Positions 10,032 to 18,561 of a stretch of DNA of 64,000 bases are shown here, one piece after another. How positions within the stretch are numbered: the first letter of the stretch is position 1; each line of letters opens with the position of its first letter. A program made the translations under genes and the position numbers. Origin of the DNA: Aurantibrevibacter litoralis (GTDB lineage: Bacteria; Bacteroidota; Bacteroidia; Flavobacteriales; Flavobacteriaceae); assembly GCF_034651555.1 (NCBI RefSeq), contig NZ_JAYEEQ010000004.1:155031-219030 (forward strand), given 5' to 3'. The notes beneath the pieces are model-generated. The model was not told the DNA's origin and made no database searches. It worked only from the letters and a program-made list of their open reading frames with translations.

Positions 10032-10333
10032 GGGTCTTTTTATTTTGTTTTTATCATGGATTTTTCAGAACAGCATGGCGTAACTTTCATCAAGTTGTTG
10101 GGGTGAATTTAAAAATAATGTCATCGTATCTATTTTTTTTATTCCACACGCATATATCCCTCAAAAGTTTCTAAACTACTAAAAATAGCTTACTTTCTTT
10201 ATGTATTTGGCGTTGAATTTACTAAATAATTACAGAAAACATTTTTTTACATTGTACAATCCTTTTGCAACTCACCACAGCTAGGTAGTATTTGTATGAG
10301 GCGAAACTCCGAAACGAAAAAAAACTTTAAGAT
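10032..10333. other. 302-bp intergenic region upstream of glpK
   Basis: AT-rich noncoding DNA between the glpK start and the tspO stop. It must contain the glpK promoter. The only -7-like sequence I see on the minus strand is an imperfect AACTTTTG (plus-strand CAAAAGTT near 10161). No clear operator, hairpin or small ORF was found. Confidence 0.5.
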
Positions 10334-10807
10334 TTAATTGAGTTCCCAAATCTTATAATTAAGCATAGTGGCGAAACCAACCCAAAGCAAATAAGGAATA
10401 AGTAAAGCCGCTGCGGTTTTGCTTACCACTCTAAACCATTTTATAGTAAACAGTATAAGAATAAGCAAACTCAGAATTATCAGCAATGCTCCAAAGGGAT
10501 TTTTAAATCCGAAAAAAACAATACTCCAAAGTGCGTTGAGTAGCAATTGAAAACCAAAATGATACAAAGCGGTTTTTACCCATATATGATAAAACCCCTT
10601 GGCCCATACCAAACCGGCCGCTACGCCCATCATAATATAGAGAAGCGTCCATACTGGGGCAAATACCCAGTTAGGGGGACTAAAACTTGGTTTTTGCAAG
10701 GTAAGGTACCAATCGTTTACCGAACTTTGGGTAGCCAAACTGGACAGGAAGCCAATGGCAAGGCAAATACTTATTGCAACACTGATATAGGTTAGTTTCT
10801 TTTTCAA
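10334..10807 (-). CDS. TspO/MBR family tryptophan-rich sensory protein
   Basis: A 157-aa protein with five predicted membrane helices. Family marks are WYLTLQKPSFSPPNWVFAPVWTLLY (positions about 33-57, rich in Pro and Trp), the mid-helix Asn/Trp cluster LLLNALWSIVFFG and the C-terminal PYLLWVGFATMLNYKIWELN. TspO proteins bind porphyrins and related ligands, and their bacterial role is regulatory. It stands alone between glpK and the mevalonate genes, divergent from mvaD. Confidence 0.93.
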   Translation of the reverse strand: MKKKLTYISVAISICLAIGFLSSLATQSSVNDWYLTLQKPSFSPPNWVFAPVWTLLYIMMGVAAGLVWAKGFYHIWVKTALYHFGFQLLLNALWSIVFFGFKNPFGALLIILSLLILILFTIKWFRVVSKTAAALLIPYLLWVGFATMLNYKIWELN

Positions 10808-10878
10808 ATTGAGTTAGATCAATAGCCCTAAAGTAGCAATTTATTTTAATTGTCGCCACAGTAAAACCACTTAAAAGC

Positions 10879-10886
10879 TATCTTTG
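10879..10886 (+). promoter_or_regulatory. Candidate -7 box of the mvaD promoter
   Basis: TATCTTTG matches the Flavobacteriia -7 consensus TAnnTTTG and lies 17 bp before the mvaD ATG, which would give a very short leader. The nearest upstream TTG (10850-10852) is 26 bp away, slightly more than usual, so the -33 element is uncertain. Confidence 0.5.
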
Positions 10887-10903
10887 CCAAAATTGCCATG
10901 TAA

Positions 10904-12001
10904 ATGACCGAAAATGATTTTGTGCCATTGATAAATGCCGAAGGTAAAAAGGGCGGTAAGGTCACCTGGCAAGCACCAAGTAATATTGCTTTGGTAAAAT
11001 ATTGGGGCAAACTAAAAAATCAAATTCCAGCAAATCCTTCCTTAAGTTTTACCTTAGATACCTGTGTTACTACTACCAGCGTTTCTTATACCAAATTGAA
11101 AAATCCACGAAACGATTTTTCTTTTGATTTTCTCTTTGAGGGCAAGCCTAAGCCCGATTTTGAACCCAAGATAAAGCTATTTTTTTCCAGAATTGAACCT
11201 TACAGTCCTTTTTTGAAAGACTATCATTTGGTTATAACAACCTCAAATTCATTTCCGCATAGTAGTGGTATTGCTTCGTCTGCAAGCGGTATGGCTGCAC
11301 TTTCCCTCTGCATAATGGCAATGGAGCGCGAGTTTTATCCGGACATGGAGCCGGAATATTTCACTAAAAAAGCGTCCTTTTTGTCGCGCTTGGGCTCCGG
11401 AAGTGCTTGTCGTAGTATACAAGGCGGGGTCATACATTGGGGACAACACCAAGAAATTTTAGGAAGTTCTGATAGGTACGCCATTCCATACCCTTTCTTG
11501 ATCCATAAGGTCTTTGCAGATTATCAAGACACCATTTTATTGGTAGACAAAGGACAGAAACAAGTAAGCAGTTCATTAGGGCATGATTTAATGCTGAACC
11601 ATCCGTATGCCAAGAGTCGATTTTTGCAAGCGCACGAAAATATAACACGGTTACAAGCCGTTTTTAAAGATGGTAATCTCGATAAATTTATTGAAATTGT
11701 AGAAAGTGAAGCCCTTACGCTGCACGCCATGATGATGACGGCAAATCCGTATTTTATGTTGATGCGACCTCATACTTTGGAAATTATTTCAAGAATTTGG
11801 ACATTTCGGAAAGCTACACGTACTCCGGTTTGTTTTACGTTAGACGCAGGTGCTAATGTCCATTTGCTTTATCCGAAAAAAAATCAAAATGAAATTTTGT
11901 ATTTTATTACAAATGAGTTAGTTGCCTATTGTGAAAACGAGCAGTATATTTGCGACCAAATTGGTTTTGGCGCCAAGGAGATTTTAAGTAAAGATGTGTA
12001 A
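10904..12001 (+). CDS. mvaD: Diphosphomevalonate decarboxylase
   Basis: A 365-aa GHMP-superfamily enzyme. The substrate-binding N-terminus APSNIALVKYWGKL, the phosphate loop SSGIASSASGMAALSL and SRLGSGSACRSIQGG are the conserved decarboxylase motifs. It converts mevalonate diphosphate to isopentenyl diphosphate using ATP. It is the first gene of a cluster with mevalonate kinase and a prenyltransferase. The other pathway genes in this window (HMG-CoA reductase and a GHMP kinase) lie about 47 kb away. Confidence 0.95.
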   Translation: MTENDFVPLINAEGKKGGKVTWQAPSNIALVKYWGKLKNQIPANPSLSFTLDTCVTTTSVSYTKLKNPRNDFSFDFLFEGKPKPDFEPKIKLFFSRIEPYSPFLKDYHLVITTSNSFPHSSGIASSASGMAALSLCIMAMEREFYPDMEPEYFTKKASFLSRLGSGSACRSIQGGVIHWGQHQEILGSSDRYAIPYPFLIHKVFADYQDTILLVDKGQKQVSSSLGHDLMLNHPYAKSRFLQAHENITRLQAVFKDGNLDKFIEIVESEALTLHAMMMTANPYFMLMRPHTLEIISRIWTFRKATRTPVCFTLDAGANVHLLYPKKNQNEILYFITNELVAYCENEQYICDQIGFGAKEILSKDV

Positions 12002-12059
12002 TTTATATCTGAGTTATGCGTTATCTTTATCGATGTAATGGGCAGTAAGACCAAAATTA

Positions 12060-12090
12060 TTGATTTTACCTTATAAAGTCTATATATTTG
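12060..12090 (+). promoter_or_regulatory. Candidate promoter TTG-N20-TATATTTG
   Basis: TTG at 12060-12062 and TATATTTG at 12083-12090 are separated by 20 bp, within the spacing expected for Flavobacteriia promoters. The mevalonate kinase start is about 260 bp downstream, so this would give a long leader or an independent short transcript. Confidence 0.35.
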
Positions 12091-12213
12091 GGATTCAGCA
12101 ACCTATTTCGGTATTGCACTTAATTAACAAATAGAATTTTTAATTTATGTTTATAAAATGAGCCCTAACCATGACGTTGATACCAACCGAAAATGTAGAT
12201 TGGCAAATTTTAC

Positions 12214-12233
12214 CTGCCTGTCGGCAAAGGCAG
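12214..12233. repeat. Short intergenic inverted repeat
   Basis: CTGCCT (12214-12219) and AGGCAG (12228-12233) form a small hairpin around GTCGGCAA. A GTCGGCAAAGGCAG-type unit is the kind of REP-like palindrome often scattered between Flavobacteriia genes. I see only this copy in the window. Confidence 0.45.
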
Positions 12234-12352
12234 ATCTGACAACTAAAAATTTAATGAATGAATGAACCATCCATGATTCATTTTTGATTGCACAGAAAAA
12301 TGATCACTTGGATGTTCGTTAAGACCACTAAAAAACAATATACCGATACCCT

Positions 12353-13291
12353 ATGAAAGGACCATTATTCTACGCTAAAATTCTACTTTTTGGAGAGTAT
12401 GGTATTATAAAGGACTCTAAAGGCCTTTCCATTCCGTATAATTTCTTTAAAGGTGCGCTTAAAACAAGTAAAAACTTATCCGGAACCGCTAAGAAATCAA
12501 ATGAACACCTAAGTGCTTTTTTAGATTATTTACAAAAAATACAACACAATGACCCACAGCTCGTCCGTTTTGATTTAGACGCACTTAAAGCAGATATTGA
12601 CGGAGGCATGTATTTTGACAGTTCTATTCCGCAAGGCTATGGGGTTGGCAGCAGTGGCGCCCTAGTTGCTGCGATCTATGACAAATACGCCACAGACAAA
12701 ATTACAATCTTAGAAAATTTAACTCGGGAGAAACTATTAAAATTAAAATCCATTTTCGGAGCAATGGAATCCTTTTTTCATGGAAAATCTTCCGGATTAG
12801 ACCCACTGAACAGCTATCTTAGCTTGCCCATACTCATCAATTCTAAAGACAATATAGAATCTACCAGCATACCCTCTCAGAACCTCGGGGGTAAAGGAGC
12901 CGTCTTTTTGTTAGACAGTGGCACCACCGGGGAAACAGCACCGATGGTTCAAATTTTCATGGAGCAAATGAAGCATGAAGGTTTCCGAAATATGCTTAAA
13001 ACTCAATTTATTAAGCATACCGATGCCTGCGTGGATGATTTTATAAATGGCAATATAAAATCGCTCTTCAGCAACATAAAACACCTTTCGCATGTGGTAC
13101 TCGACAATTTTAAACCGATGATTCCTGTAGAATTCCACAAGCTATGGAAACAGGGCATAGACACCAACGAGTATTATTTAAAACTTTGTGGTTCTGGTGG
13201 TGGTGGATATATTTTGGGATTCACAGAAGATATTGAAAAAGCAAAAAAAGCACTAAAAGGGTATAAATTAGAGGTGGTCTACAACTTCTAA
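12353..13291 (+). CDS. Mevalonate kinase-type GHMP kinase
   Basis: A 312-aa GHMP kinase. The N-terminus AKILLFGEYGIIKDSKG, the glycine-rich ATP loop PQGYGVGSSGALVAAIYD, HGKSSGLDPLNSYLSLPI and the C-terminal CGSGGGGYILGF motif are all present. It is expected to phosphorylate mevalonate with ATP. Assignment to mevalonate rests on its position between mvaD and a prenyltransferase, and on family resemblance. The sequence alone does not rule out phosphomevalonate. Confidence 0.88.
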   Translation: MKGPLFYAKILLFGEYGIIKDSKGLSIPYNFFKGALKTSKNLSGTAKKSNEHLSAFLDYLQKIQHNDPQLVRFDLDALKADIDGGMYFDSSIPQGYGVGSSGALVAAIYDKYATDKITILENLTREKLLKLKSIFGAMESFFHGKSSGLDPLNSYLSLPILINSKDNIESTSIPSQNLGGKGAVFLLDSGTTGETAPMVQIFMEQMKHEGFRNMLKTQFIKHTDACVDDFINGNIKSLFSNIKHLSHVVLDNFKPMIPVEFHKLWKQGIDTNEYYLKLCGSGGGGYILGFTEDIEKAKKALKGYKLEVVYNF

Positions 13292-13301
13292 ATCCAACAT
13301 C

Positions 13302-14210
13302 ATGCGACACAGAAAAAACAAGCTCCTTCTTTTAAAGTTGCTGAGTCTTTTTTCTGTAGTACGGGGGTACAACATCCTCATGATTGTGCTGGCACAATAT
13401 TTAGCGTCTATCTATATTTTAGCACCCAGTTTACCGCTTCGTGAAGTGGTTTTTGATGGCCATCTTTTTGTCATTGTATTGGCATCGGCGCTGGTCATTG
13501 CCGGCGGCTATATCATTAATAATTTTTATGATGCCGAAAAAGACCTCATCAATAAACCCACAAAAACAATGTTAGATCGTCTTGTGGGGCAACGGATTCA
13601 ATTAACCACCTACTTCATCCTTAATTTTCTTTCTGTTTTTTTGGCTAGCTATGTTTCGTTTAGGGCGGTTTTGTTCTTTTCCGCCTATATTTTTGGCATC
13701 TGGTTTTACTCCCATAAACTAAAAAAAATAGCTTTTGTAGGCAATTTTGTATCTGCCACCTTGGCTATTACACCTTTTTTTGCCGTATTTGTGTATTACA
13801 AAAATTTTGAGACGGTCATTTTTGTGCACGCCATGTTTCTTTTTCTACTCATATTGGCGCGTGAAATGATAAAAGATTTAGAGAATATGGCCGGAGATTT
13901 GGTGCAGAATTACAAAACCATCCCTGTGCTCTACGGCATTAAAGTATCCAAGCAACTCATTACAGTTTTGGTAACATTAACGCTGGTACCCGCTCTTTTG
14001 CTCATTTATACATTTGATGTGGGTTTTATGTACCTCTATTTTGCGGGAAGTGTGGTTTTCTTGCTGCTATTTTCTATACTGCTATGGAAATCAGATTCTA
14101 AAGGACATTATGTGGGGTTGCACAATATTCTTAAATTGATCATTATTTGTGGCGTTTTTAGTATTTTATTGATTGATATTGATTTAGTGCTCAATAGAAT
14201 CCTTTGGTGA
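13302..14210 (+). CDS. UbiA-family prenyltransferase (geranylgeranylglycerol-phosphate transferase-like)
   Basis: A 302-aa membrane protein with about eight to nine predicted helices. The two Mg-diphosphate motifs are NNFYDAEKDLINKP (N-x3-D-x3-D pattern) and REMIKDLENMAGD (second Asp-rich loop). The arrangement resembles the digeranylgeranylglyceryl/geranylgeranylglycerol phosphate synthase branch of UbiA proteins. It follows mevalonate kinase by 10 bp. The acceptor in Flavobacteriia is not known to me; a quinone or a glycerol phosphate are both possible. Confidence 0.85.
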   Translation: MRHRKNKLLLLKLLSLFSVVRGYNILMIVLAQYLASIYILAPSLPLREVVFDGHLFVIVLASALVIAGGYIINNFYDAEKDLINKPTKTMLDRLVGQRIQLTTYFILNFLSVFLASYVSFRAVLFFSAYIFGIWFYSHKLKKIAFVGNFVSATLAITPFFAVFVYYKNFETVIFVHAMFLFLLILAREMIKDLENMAGDLVQNYKTIPVLYGIKVSKQLITVLVTLTLVPALLLIYTFDVGFMYLYFAGSVVFLLLFSILLWKSDSKGHYVGLHNILKLIIICGVFSILLIDIDLVLNRILW

Positions 14211-14265
14211 TCTGTGTTTCATAGCGAATGCACCCAAAATCTATTACCTTTACACAAAAATTTAT

Positions 14266-15108
14266 ATGTCCAGATCTGATTTTAATAATGATAAAAAAGC
14301 CTCAGGAAGACAAGGCGGTACTTTTAGGAAAAAAAGCTATGCACGGGGCAATGCCCCGATTAAGCGGACGGCTGCCGTGGACAAACCCTCCGATCCTAAC
14401 AGCATACGACTAAATCGTTATGTGGCCAATTCCGGGGTTTGTTCTCGGAGAGAAGCCGATATCTACATTCAGGCAGGCAGTGTTACGGTAAATGGCATTC
14501 CCGTAACAGAAATGGGGCATAAAGTAAAACTTTCTGATGTAGTTAAGTTTGATGGGCGTGTGCTAAATCCTATAAAAAAAGAGTATGTCCTTTTAAACAA
14601 ACCCAAGGATTTTGTAACCACCACAAAGAACGAACAAGGTAGGCGCACCGTCATGGGGCTTATTTCTAGTGCTTCTAAGTCGGTGCTGCCACCTGTGGAT
14701 AAATTGGACAAAAATACGACAGGGTTATTGTTGTTTACCAACGATACCGAACTCACCGCAAAATTGGTACGCCCTAAAAATGGGCTTCGCAAAATTTTTC
14801 ATGTAGAACTTAATAAAAATTTAATTAGTGCCGACTTAAAGCAGATTAAAGACGGACTTATCATCGATGAAAATCCGGTACGTGTGCAAGATATAAGTTA
14901 TGTAGAAAACGCACCTAAAAATCAAGTAGGGATTGAAATCTATAGTTCTAAAAGTAATATTGTACACCGTATTTTTGAAACGTTGGGCTACGAAATCGTA
15001 AAACTAGACCGGGTGGTGTATGCCTCGCTCACTAAAAAAGATCTTCCCCGAGGGCATTGGCGGTATTTAACAGCGCAAGAGATTGTTAATTTGGGGATGA
15101 TAAAATAA
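14266..15108 (+). CDS. rRNA pseudouridine synthase, RluB/RluE/RluF (RsuA) family
   Basis: A 280-aa protein. After a basic, low-complexity N-terminal tail (about 45 residues) comes an S4 RNA-binding domain (RLNRYVANSGVCSRREADI, residues about 47-105). The RsuA-type catalytic domain follows, with the active-site Asp in VDKLDKNTTGLLLFTND. The start chosen is ATG 14266, which keeps the basic tail usual in Bacteroidota members. It isomerises a uridine in rRNA. Which site cannot be read from the sequence. Confidence 0.92.
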   Translation: MSRSDFNNDKKASGRQGGTFRKKSYARGNAPIKRTAAVDKPSDPNSIRLNRYVANSGVCSRREADIYIQAGSVTVNGIPVTEMGHKVKLSDVVKFDGRVLNPIKKEYVLLNKPKDFVTTTKNEQGRRTVMGLISSASKSVLPPVDKLDKNTTGLLLFTNDTELTAKLVRPKNGLRKIFHVELNKNLISADLKQIKDGLIIDENPVRVQDISYVENAPKNQVGIEIYSSKSNIVHRIFETLGYEIVKLDRVVYASLTKKDLPRGHWRYLTAQEIVNLGMIK

Positions 15109-15225
15109 AATGACGTAGCCCCGATTTGCTTTTTTGTATTTTTGATCTTCCAAGCTTCGATTCTTACGGCATCGAAAGTTTTATACTTCTACGCCCATTT
15201 TTTTCCTCTATCGTAGGTTTTTAGG

Positions 15226-16017
15226 TTATTTTAATCCATTGTTTTTCCTGTAGGCATCACTCATATCCGTTAAGAATTTCCATATAGCAAGTGTATCGCT
15301 TGCGGCAATTGTAGCTTCAAATTTGGGATCTGCTTCACAGTAAAACATAAAATCGTCAATCTTTTCCTTCGGAATTTTTAATTGGACTATAAATAAGGAG
15401 TCGGCTATATGTTCATAAGACTTTACAAGTCTGGCTGCCTTTTTATCCCGTGTCACTTTATTTTTAAGCCTTTTTGTTCTACCAGAGAAATAATTGATCA
15501 AGGGATCCAATTTTATGGAATTCCCTGTAAAATCCCATGTTCTGGCCGTGTAAAGCTGTCGTTCACTTTGTGTAAGTACTTGCACATGCGCATTGGGTAA
15601 CTCCAAAGAAGAAGCGGTTACGAGCAGATCGATGGAAATATGATCTACATCACGTGCCAAATCCCCTGAAAGGTTAAAAAGCCTTACAACTACTTCCTCT
15701 AATTCTACTAACGATGCTACCAAAGACACAGTTAAAAATTCGGTTTGAAGTATTGTGGCGGAAACTACAATCTGCTTTCTTTGAAACTGAATGGCCGAAA
15801 ATACCAAGGTATCCCCTAATGTAACACCAATGCTAAAGTTTCCGTTTTCATCGGTGATAGCAGCTCTTTTTGAGGTAATATTAAGAACATGAACGTCTGA
15901 AATATCCTTTTCAGTACTCTGCACTACGCCACTGAGATCCATGGTTAATTGCTGAGCCTTTGCGGTACTGAACACCAAACAAACCAATACAAAAAGAAGA
16001 AGAATATTACGAAACAA
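15226..16017 (-). CDS. Secreted protein with carboxypeptidase-like regulatory domain
   Basis: A 263-aa protein with a clear Sec signal peptide (LLLFVLVCLVFSTAKAQQ). Residues about 28-115 form a CarboxypepD_reg-like beta-sandwich: LSGVVQSTEKDISDVHV, TDENGNFSI and DTLVFSAIQFQ, ending VELEEVVV, as at the start of TonB-dependent receptors but without plug or barrel. The remaining half is helical and charged and I do not recognise it. Such proteins are common and uncharacterised in Bacteroidota. It converges with the pseudouridine synthase. Confidence 0.75.
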   Translation of the reverse strand: MFRNILLLFVLVCLVFSTAKAQQLTMDLSGVVQSTEKDISDVHVLNITSKRAAITDENGNFSIGVTLGDTLVFSAIQFQRKQIVVSATILQTEFLTVSLVASLVELEEVVVRLFNLSGDLARDVDHISIDLLVTASSLELPNAHVQVLTQSERQLYTARTWDFTGNSIKLDPLINYFSGRTKRLKNKVTRDKKAARLVKSYEHIADSLFIVQLKIPKEKIDDFMFYCEADPKFEATIAASDTLAIWKFLTDMSDAYRKNNGLK

Positions 16018-16256
16018 GAATTCCTATTTTAGTATGGTATTAAATTACAAAAAAAAAGGATCGTAATTTATACCCATTCATCAATTTCAGGATGAGGTGG
16101 TTTTCATCTTTTTATCTATTCCTAAAGGCAAATTAACACTAAGAATTGTTTGGAAATCTTTGAATAAAAAGAAAATAATAACCGACTAGAAACGACGAAC
16201 CGATAACGGCATAAAATAGAAACTGTACTTTCCAATAAAATTTAGGTTTAAATCCT

Positions 16257-16264
16257 TATTTTTG
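16257..16264 (+). promoter_or_regulatory. Candidate -7 box for the toxin-antitoxin operon
   Basis: TATTTTTG fits TAnnTTTG and ends 17 bp before the antitoxin ATG at 16282. No good -33 TTG is seen at the usual distance, so the promoter is tentative. Confidence 0.45.
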
Positions 16265-16281
16265 ATTTAAAACATTACGAG

Positions 16282-16503
16282 ATGAATCTTCAAACGGAAA
16301 AAATAGAATTGGTTAAAATGCTTTTGGATACTGAAAATCCAAAAATAATCGAATCAATTAAGAGAATCTTCAAAAAAGCAAAAACAACTGACTTTTGGGA
16401 TGATTTATCTGTTGAACAACGTAAGGAAATTGAAAAAGCTTCTCTTGAAATAGAAAACGGAAAAGTAAAGGATTACGACTCTTTTATGCAAAAACACAGA
16501 TAA
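16282..16503 (+). CDS. Putative antitoxin of a type II toxin-antitoxin pair
   Basis: A 73-aa, strongly charged, helical protein (LDTENPKIIESIKRIFKK, then WDDLSVEQRKEIEKASLEIE). The central LSxEQrKEIEkA-type motif and the C-terminal DYDSFMQKHR-like end (here KDYDSFMQKHR) are typical of small Bacteroidota antitoxins paired with RelE/ParE toxins. Its stop is immediately followed by the toxin TTG start. Codon use is more AT-rich than the flanking housekeeping genes, in keeping with horizontal acquisition. Confidence 0.8.
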   Translation: MNLQTEKIELVKMLLDTENPKIIESIKRIFKKAKTTDFWDDLSVEQRKEIEKASLEIENGKVKDYDSFMQKHR

Positions 16504-16504
16504 A

Positions 16505-16807
16505 TTGAGTAGAAAAGTTTTTATTTCAAAAACAGCTGAAAGGAAATTAGATAAACTTTTGGAGTATTTAATTACGGAATGGTCGATCAGGGTTAAAACC
16601 GACTTTGTTGAAAAATTCAATTCATCAATTGAAACAATTAAAAACCAGCCTGAAATATTTCCTGAATCTAAAAAAGGAAAAGGTTTAAGAAAATGTGTAA
16701 TAACAAAGCAAACGATTTTATTCTATCGCTATAATTCCAAGCGAATTAATATTGTTACGATATTTGACACAAGACAAAACCCGAATAAACTAGATAAAGA
16801 AATATAA
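16505..16807 (+). CDS. RelE/ParE-superfamily toxin
   Basis: A 100-aa protein with the ParE-like layout: FISKTAERKLDKLLEYLITEW at the N-terminus, a middle segment SIETIKNQPEIFPESKKGKGLRKCVITKQTILFY (residues about 37-70) and the C-terminal strand INIVTIFDTRQNP. No ATG is near. The start is TTG 16505, one base after the antitoxin stop, which suggests translational coupling. Family members either cleave mRNA on the ribosome or inhibit gyrase. This one looks closer to ParE because of the DTRQNP end. Confidence 0.85.
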   Translation: MSRKVFISKTAERKLDKLLEYLITEWSIRVKTDFVEKFNSSIETIKNQPEIFPESKKGKGLRKCVITKQTILFYRYNSKRINIVTIFDTRQNPNKLDKEI

Positions 16808-16817
16808 AAAACGAAAG

Positions 16818-17165
16818 CCCCGCTAGCGCTCGTCCAATGTCATTAAGTTAGCGATTTAAATATCTGATTTTCAGTATTTTAAATTTGTTTTTTGTTAAAA
16901 TAAGTTGTATATTTAATTGATAATCAATGACTTATTTATGAAAAAAAACAGCTAGCTTTATCTTCGAAAGGATAAAGACAGAGATTTTTAGTGATCGTCT
17001 TAAATCTTTATATAAATCACATCCGGTTCCCATCAGGCCTAATCGGAAATTTGAAAGAAATCCAAGAAAATACCGATCAAGAATAAAGCCTAAAGTGACT
17101 AAAAACCAAAAAGATGGAGTTTAAAAAAACCTTAACTTAATGACATTGGACGAGCGCTATCGGGG
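16818..17165. mobile_element. 348-bp MITE-like element with 33-bp terminal inverted repeats
   Basis: The left end 16818-16850 and the reverse complement of 17133-17165 agree at 32 of 33 positions, with CGCTCGTCCAATGTCATTAA as the shared core. This is far beyond chance and marks the ends of a transposable element. The interior is AT-rich and holds only a short basic reading frame with a broken start (16938-17124), too small for a transposase. I see no obvious target-site duplication. It inserted between the toxin gene and argH. Confidence 0.8.
16938..17124 (+). pseudogene. Small basic ORF inside the MITE, frame broken at an A8 run
   Basis: ATG at 16938 is followed by AAA AAA AAC AGC TAG. Reading with seven instead of eight A residues gives a 61-aa protein, very rich in Arg/Lys (for example SHPVPIRPNRKFERNPRKY), ending at TAA 17122-17124. 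The +1 frame itself has a stop just upstream and no start codon. The ORF is therefore either a decayed fragment of a transposon gene or is read by slippage on the A8 tract. I do not recognise the family. Confidence 0.5.
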
Positions 17166-17169
17166 GGCT

Positions 17170-17188
17170 GCGAAGTTATAAACTTCGC
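17170..17188. repeat. Perfect 8-bp-stem inverted repeat beside the MITE
   Basis: GCGAAGTT-ATA-AACTTCGC directly follows the right terminal repeat. It may be part of the element's insertion site or a chromosomal palindrome used as a target. Confidence 0.6.
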
Positions 17189-17198
17189 AACGCGGGGA

Positions 17199-17283
17199 AA
17201 AACACTCCCTATCAATTTTCAAATTGACACATTTTCACATTAACTACATTGGTATATTTCCACATTGGTACATTTTCAAATTA
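17199..17283. repeat. Low-complexity degenerate repeats downstream of argH
   Basis: Short units of the type ACATTTTCA, CACATTGGTA and ATTTTCAAATT recur several times up to the argH stop codon. They look like the low-complexity intergenic repeats common in Flavobacteriia. No coding potential is seen. Confidence 0.45.
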
Positions 17284-18561
17284 TCAAACCTTCAACATCT
17301 TCTCCCGTATCTCATTCAGGCATAAATTTCCCAAACTACCCTCATGAGTATGCTTAATATCGCGTTTAGGGGAAAAAGTGCCCTCATTAATTTCCTTACC
17401 CATTTTCTTATAGGCATCCCGGAAAGGCATACCACTTAAAACCAATTCGTTTAAAGTGTCTACACTAAAGAGATAATCGTATTTTGAATCTTCTAAAATG
17501 GTTTCATTCACCTTAATTTCTCTAAGACTAAAGGTAAGAATCTCGATACAGGCTTTTATATCCTGTATAGCAGGCACAATGATTTCTTTTACCAATTGTA
17601 AATCCCGGTGATACCCACTAGGGAGATTATTAATGATTAACGTCAGCTGATTGGGAACGGCTTGCAATTTGTTGCATTTGCCACGCACCAGTTCAAACAC
17701 ATCAGGATTCTTTTTATGCGGCATAATGCTGGAGCCCGTAGTTAGCTCATCCGGAAAGGAAATAAAATTAAAATTCTGACTCATATACAAACAGATATCC
17801 ATCGCCATTTTCGATAGCGTTGCAGCAATACTGCTGATACCAAAAGCGGTTGCTTTTTCTACTTTGCCCCGACCCATTTGCGCCGCAACCACATTGTATT
17901 TTAAGGTTTCAAAACCCATTTCCTTGGTGGTAAAGGTACGATCCAACGGAAAAGAACTACCATAGCCCGCAGCACTACCCAACGGATTTTGATCGGCTAT
18001 TTTATAGGCCGCTTCAATAAAATAAAGATCATCTATTAAGCTTTCCGCATAAGCAGAAAACCAGAGTCCGAAAGACGAAGGCATAGCTATTTGCAAATGA
18101 GTATACCCCGGCAAAAAAACGGCTTTGTATTTATCTGCCAGATTCAGCAACAAATCAAACAGTATTTTAGTTTGTTGTTTTATTTCCGAAAGCTCATGCT
18201 TTAAATACAGGTGCATGGCCACTAAAACCTGATCATTTCTAGAGCGTGCCGTGTGAATTTTTTTTCCGGTATCCCCTAATTTTTCGATAAGAAGAAATTC
18301 TATTTTGGAGTGCATGTCTTCAAAAGTATCTTCAATCGTAAAGGAGCCATTATCAATAGTTTTGGCAATTAGGTTGAGTTCAGCAACTAAATCCTCCACT
18401 TCAGACGGGGTAAGCAAGCCGATTTTGCCCAGCATTTTAGCATGCGCCTTGGAAGCCATTACATCATATTTCGCCAAAACCAAATCCAGTTCCCGATCAT
18501 TCCCAACCGTAAAATGGTCTATTTTTTTATCTGTACTAAATCCTTTGTCCCAGAGTTTCAT
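17284..18561 (-). CDS. argH: Argininosuccinate lyase
   Basis: A 425-aa fumarase/aspartase-superfamily enzyme. The signature loop is GSSIMPHKKNPDVFELVRGK. TARSRNDQV and YTHLQIAMP are the other conserved blocks. It splits argininosuccinate into arginine and fumarate. It is somewhat shorter than the roughly 460-aa family norm, but all active-site blocks are present. It is the last gene of the arginine operon, 183 bp after argE. Confidence 0.96.
   Translation of the reverse strand: MKLWDKGFSTDKKIDHFTVGNDRELDLVLAKYDVMASKAHAKMLGKIGLLTPSEVEDLVAELNLIAKTIDNGSFTIEDTFEDMHSKIEFLLIEKLGDTGKKIHTARSRNDQVLVAMHLYLKHELSEIKQQTKILFDLLLNLADKYKAVFLPGYTHLQIAMPSSFGLWFSAYAESLIDDLYFIEAAYKIADQNPLGSAAGYGSSFPLDRTFTTKEMGFETLKYNVVAAQMGRGKVEKATAFGISSIAATLSKMAMDICLYMSQNFNFISFPDELTTGSSIMPHKKNPDVFELVRGKCNKLQAVPNQLTLIINNLPSGYHRDLQLVKEIIVPAIQDIKACIEILTFSLREIKVNETILEDSKYDYLFSVDTLNELVLSGMPFRDAYKKMGKEINEGTFSPKRDIKHTHEGSLGNLCLNEIREKMLKV

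Larger units (their letters stand above)
12002..12352. other. 351-bp intergenic region between mvaD and mevalonate kinase
   Basis: No ORF with coding character is present. It holds a candidate promoter (12060-12090), a small inverted repeat (12214-12233), and a second short repeat in which AATGAATGAACC is followed by GATTCATT near 12250-12280. The gap is long for genes of one pathway and may contain a separate start site or an inserted repeat unit. Confidence 0.55.
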
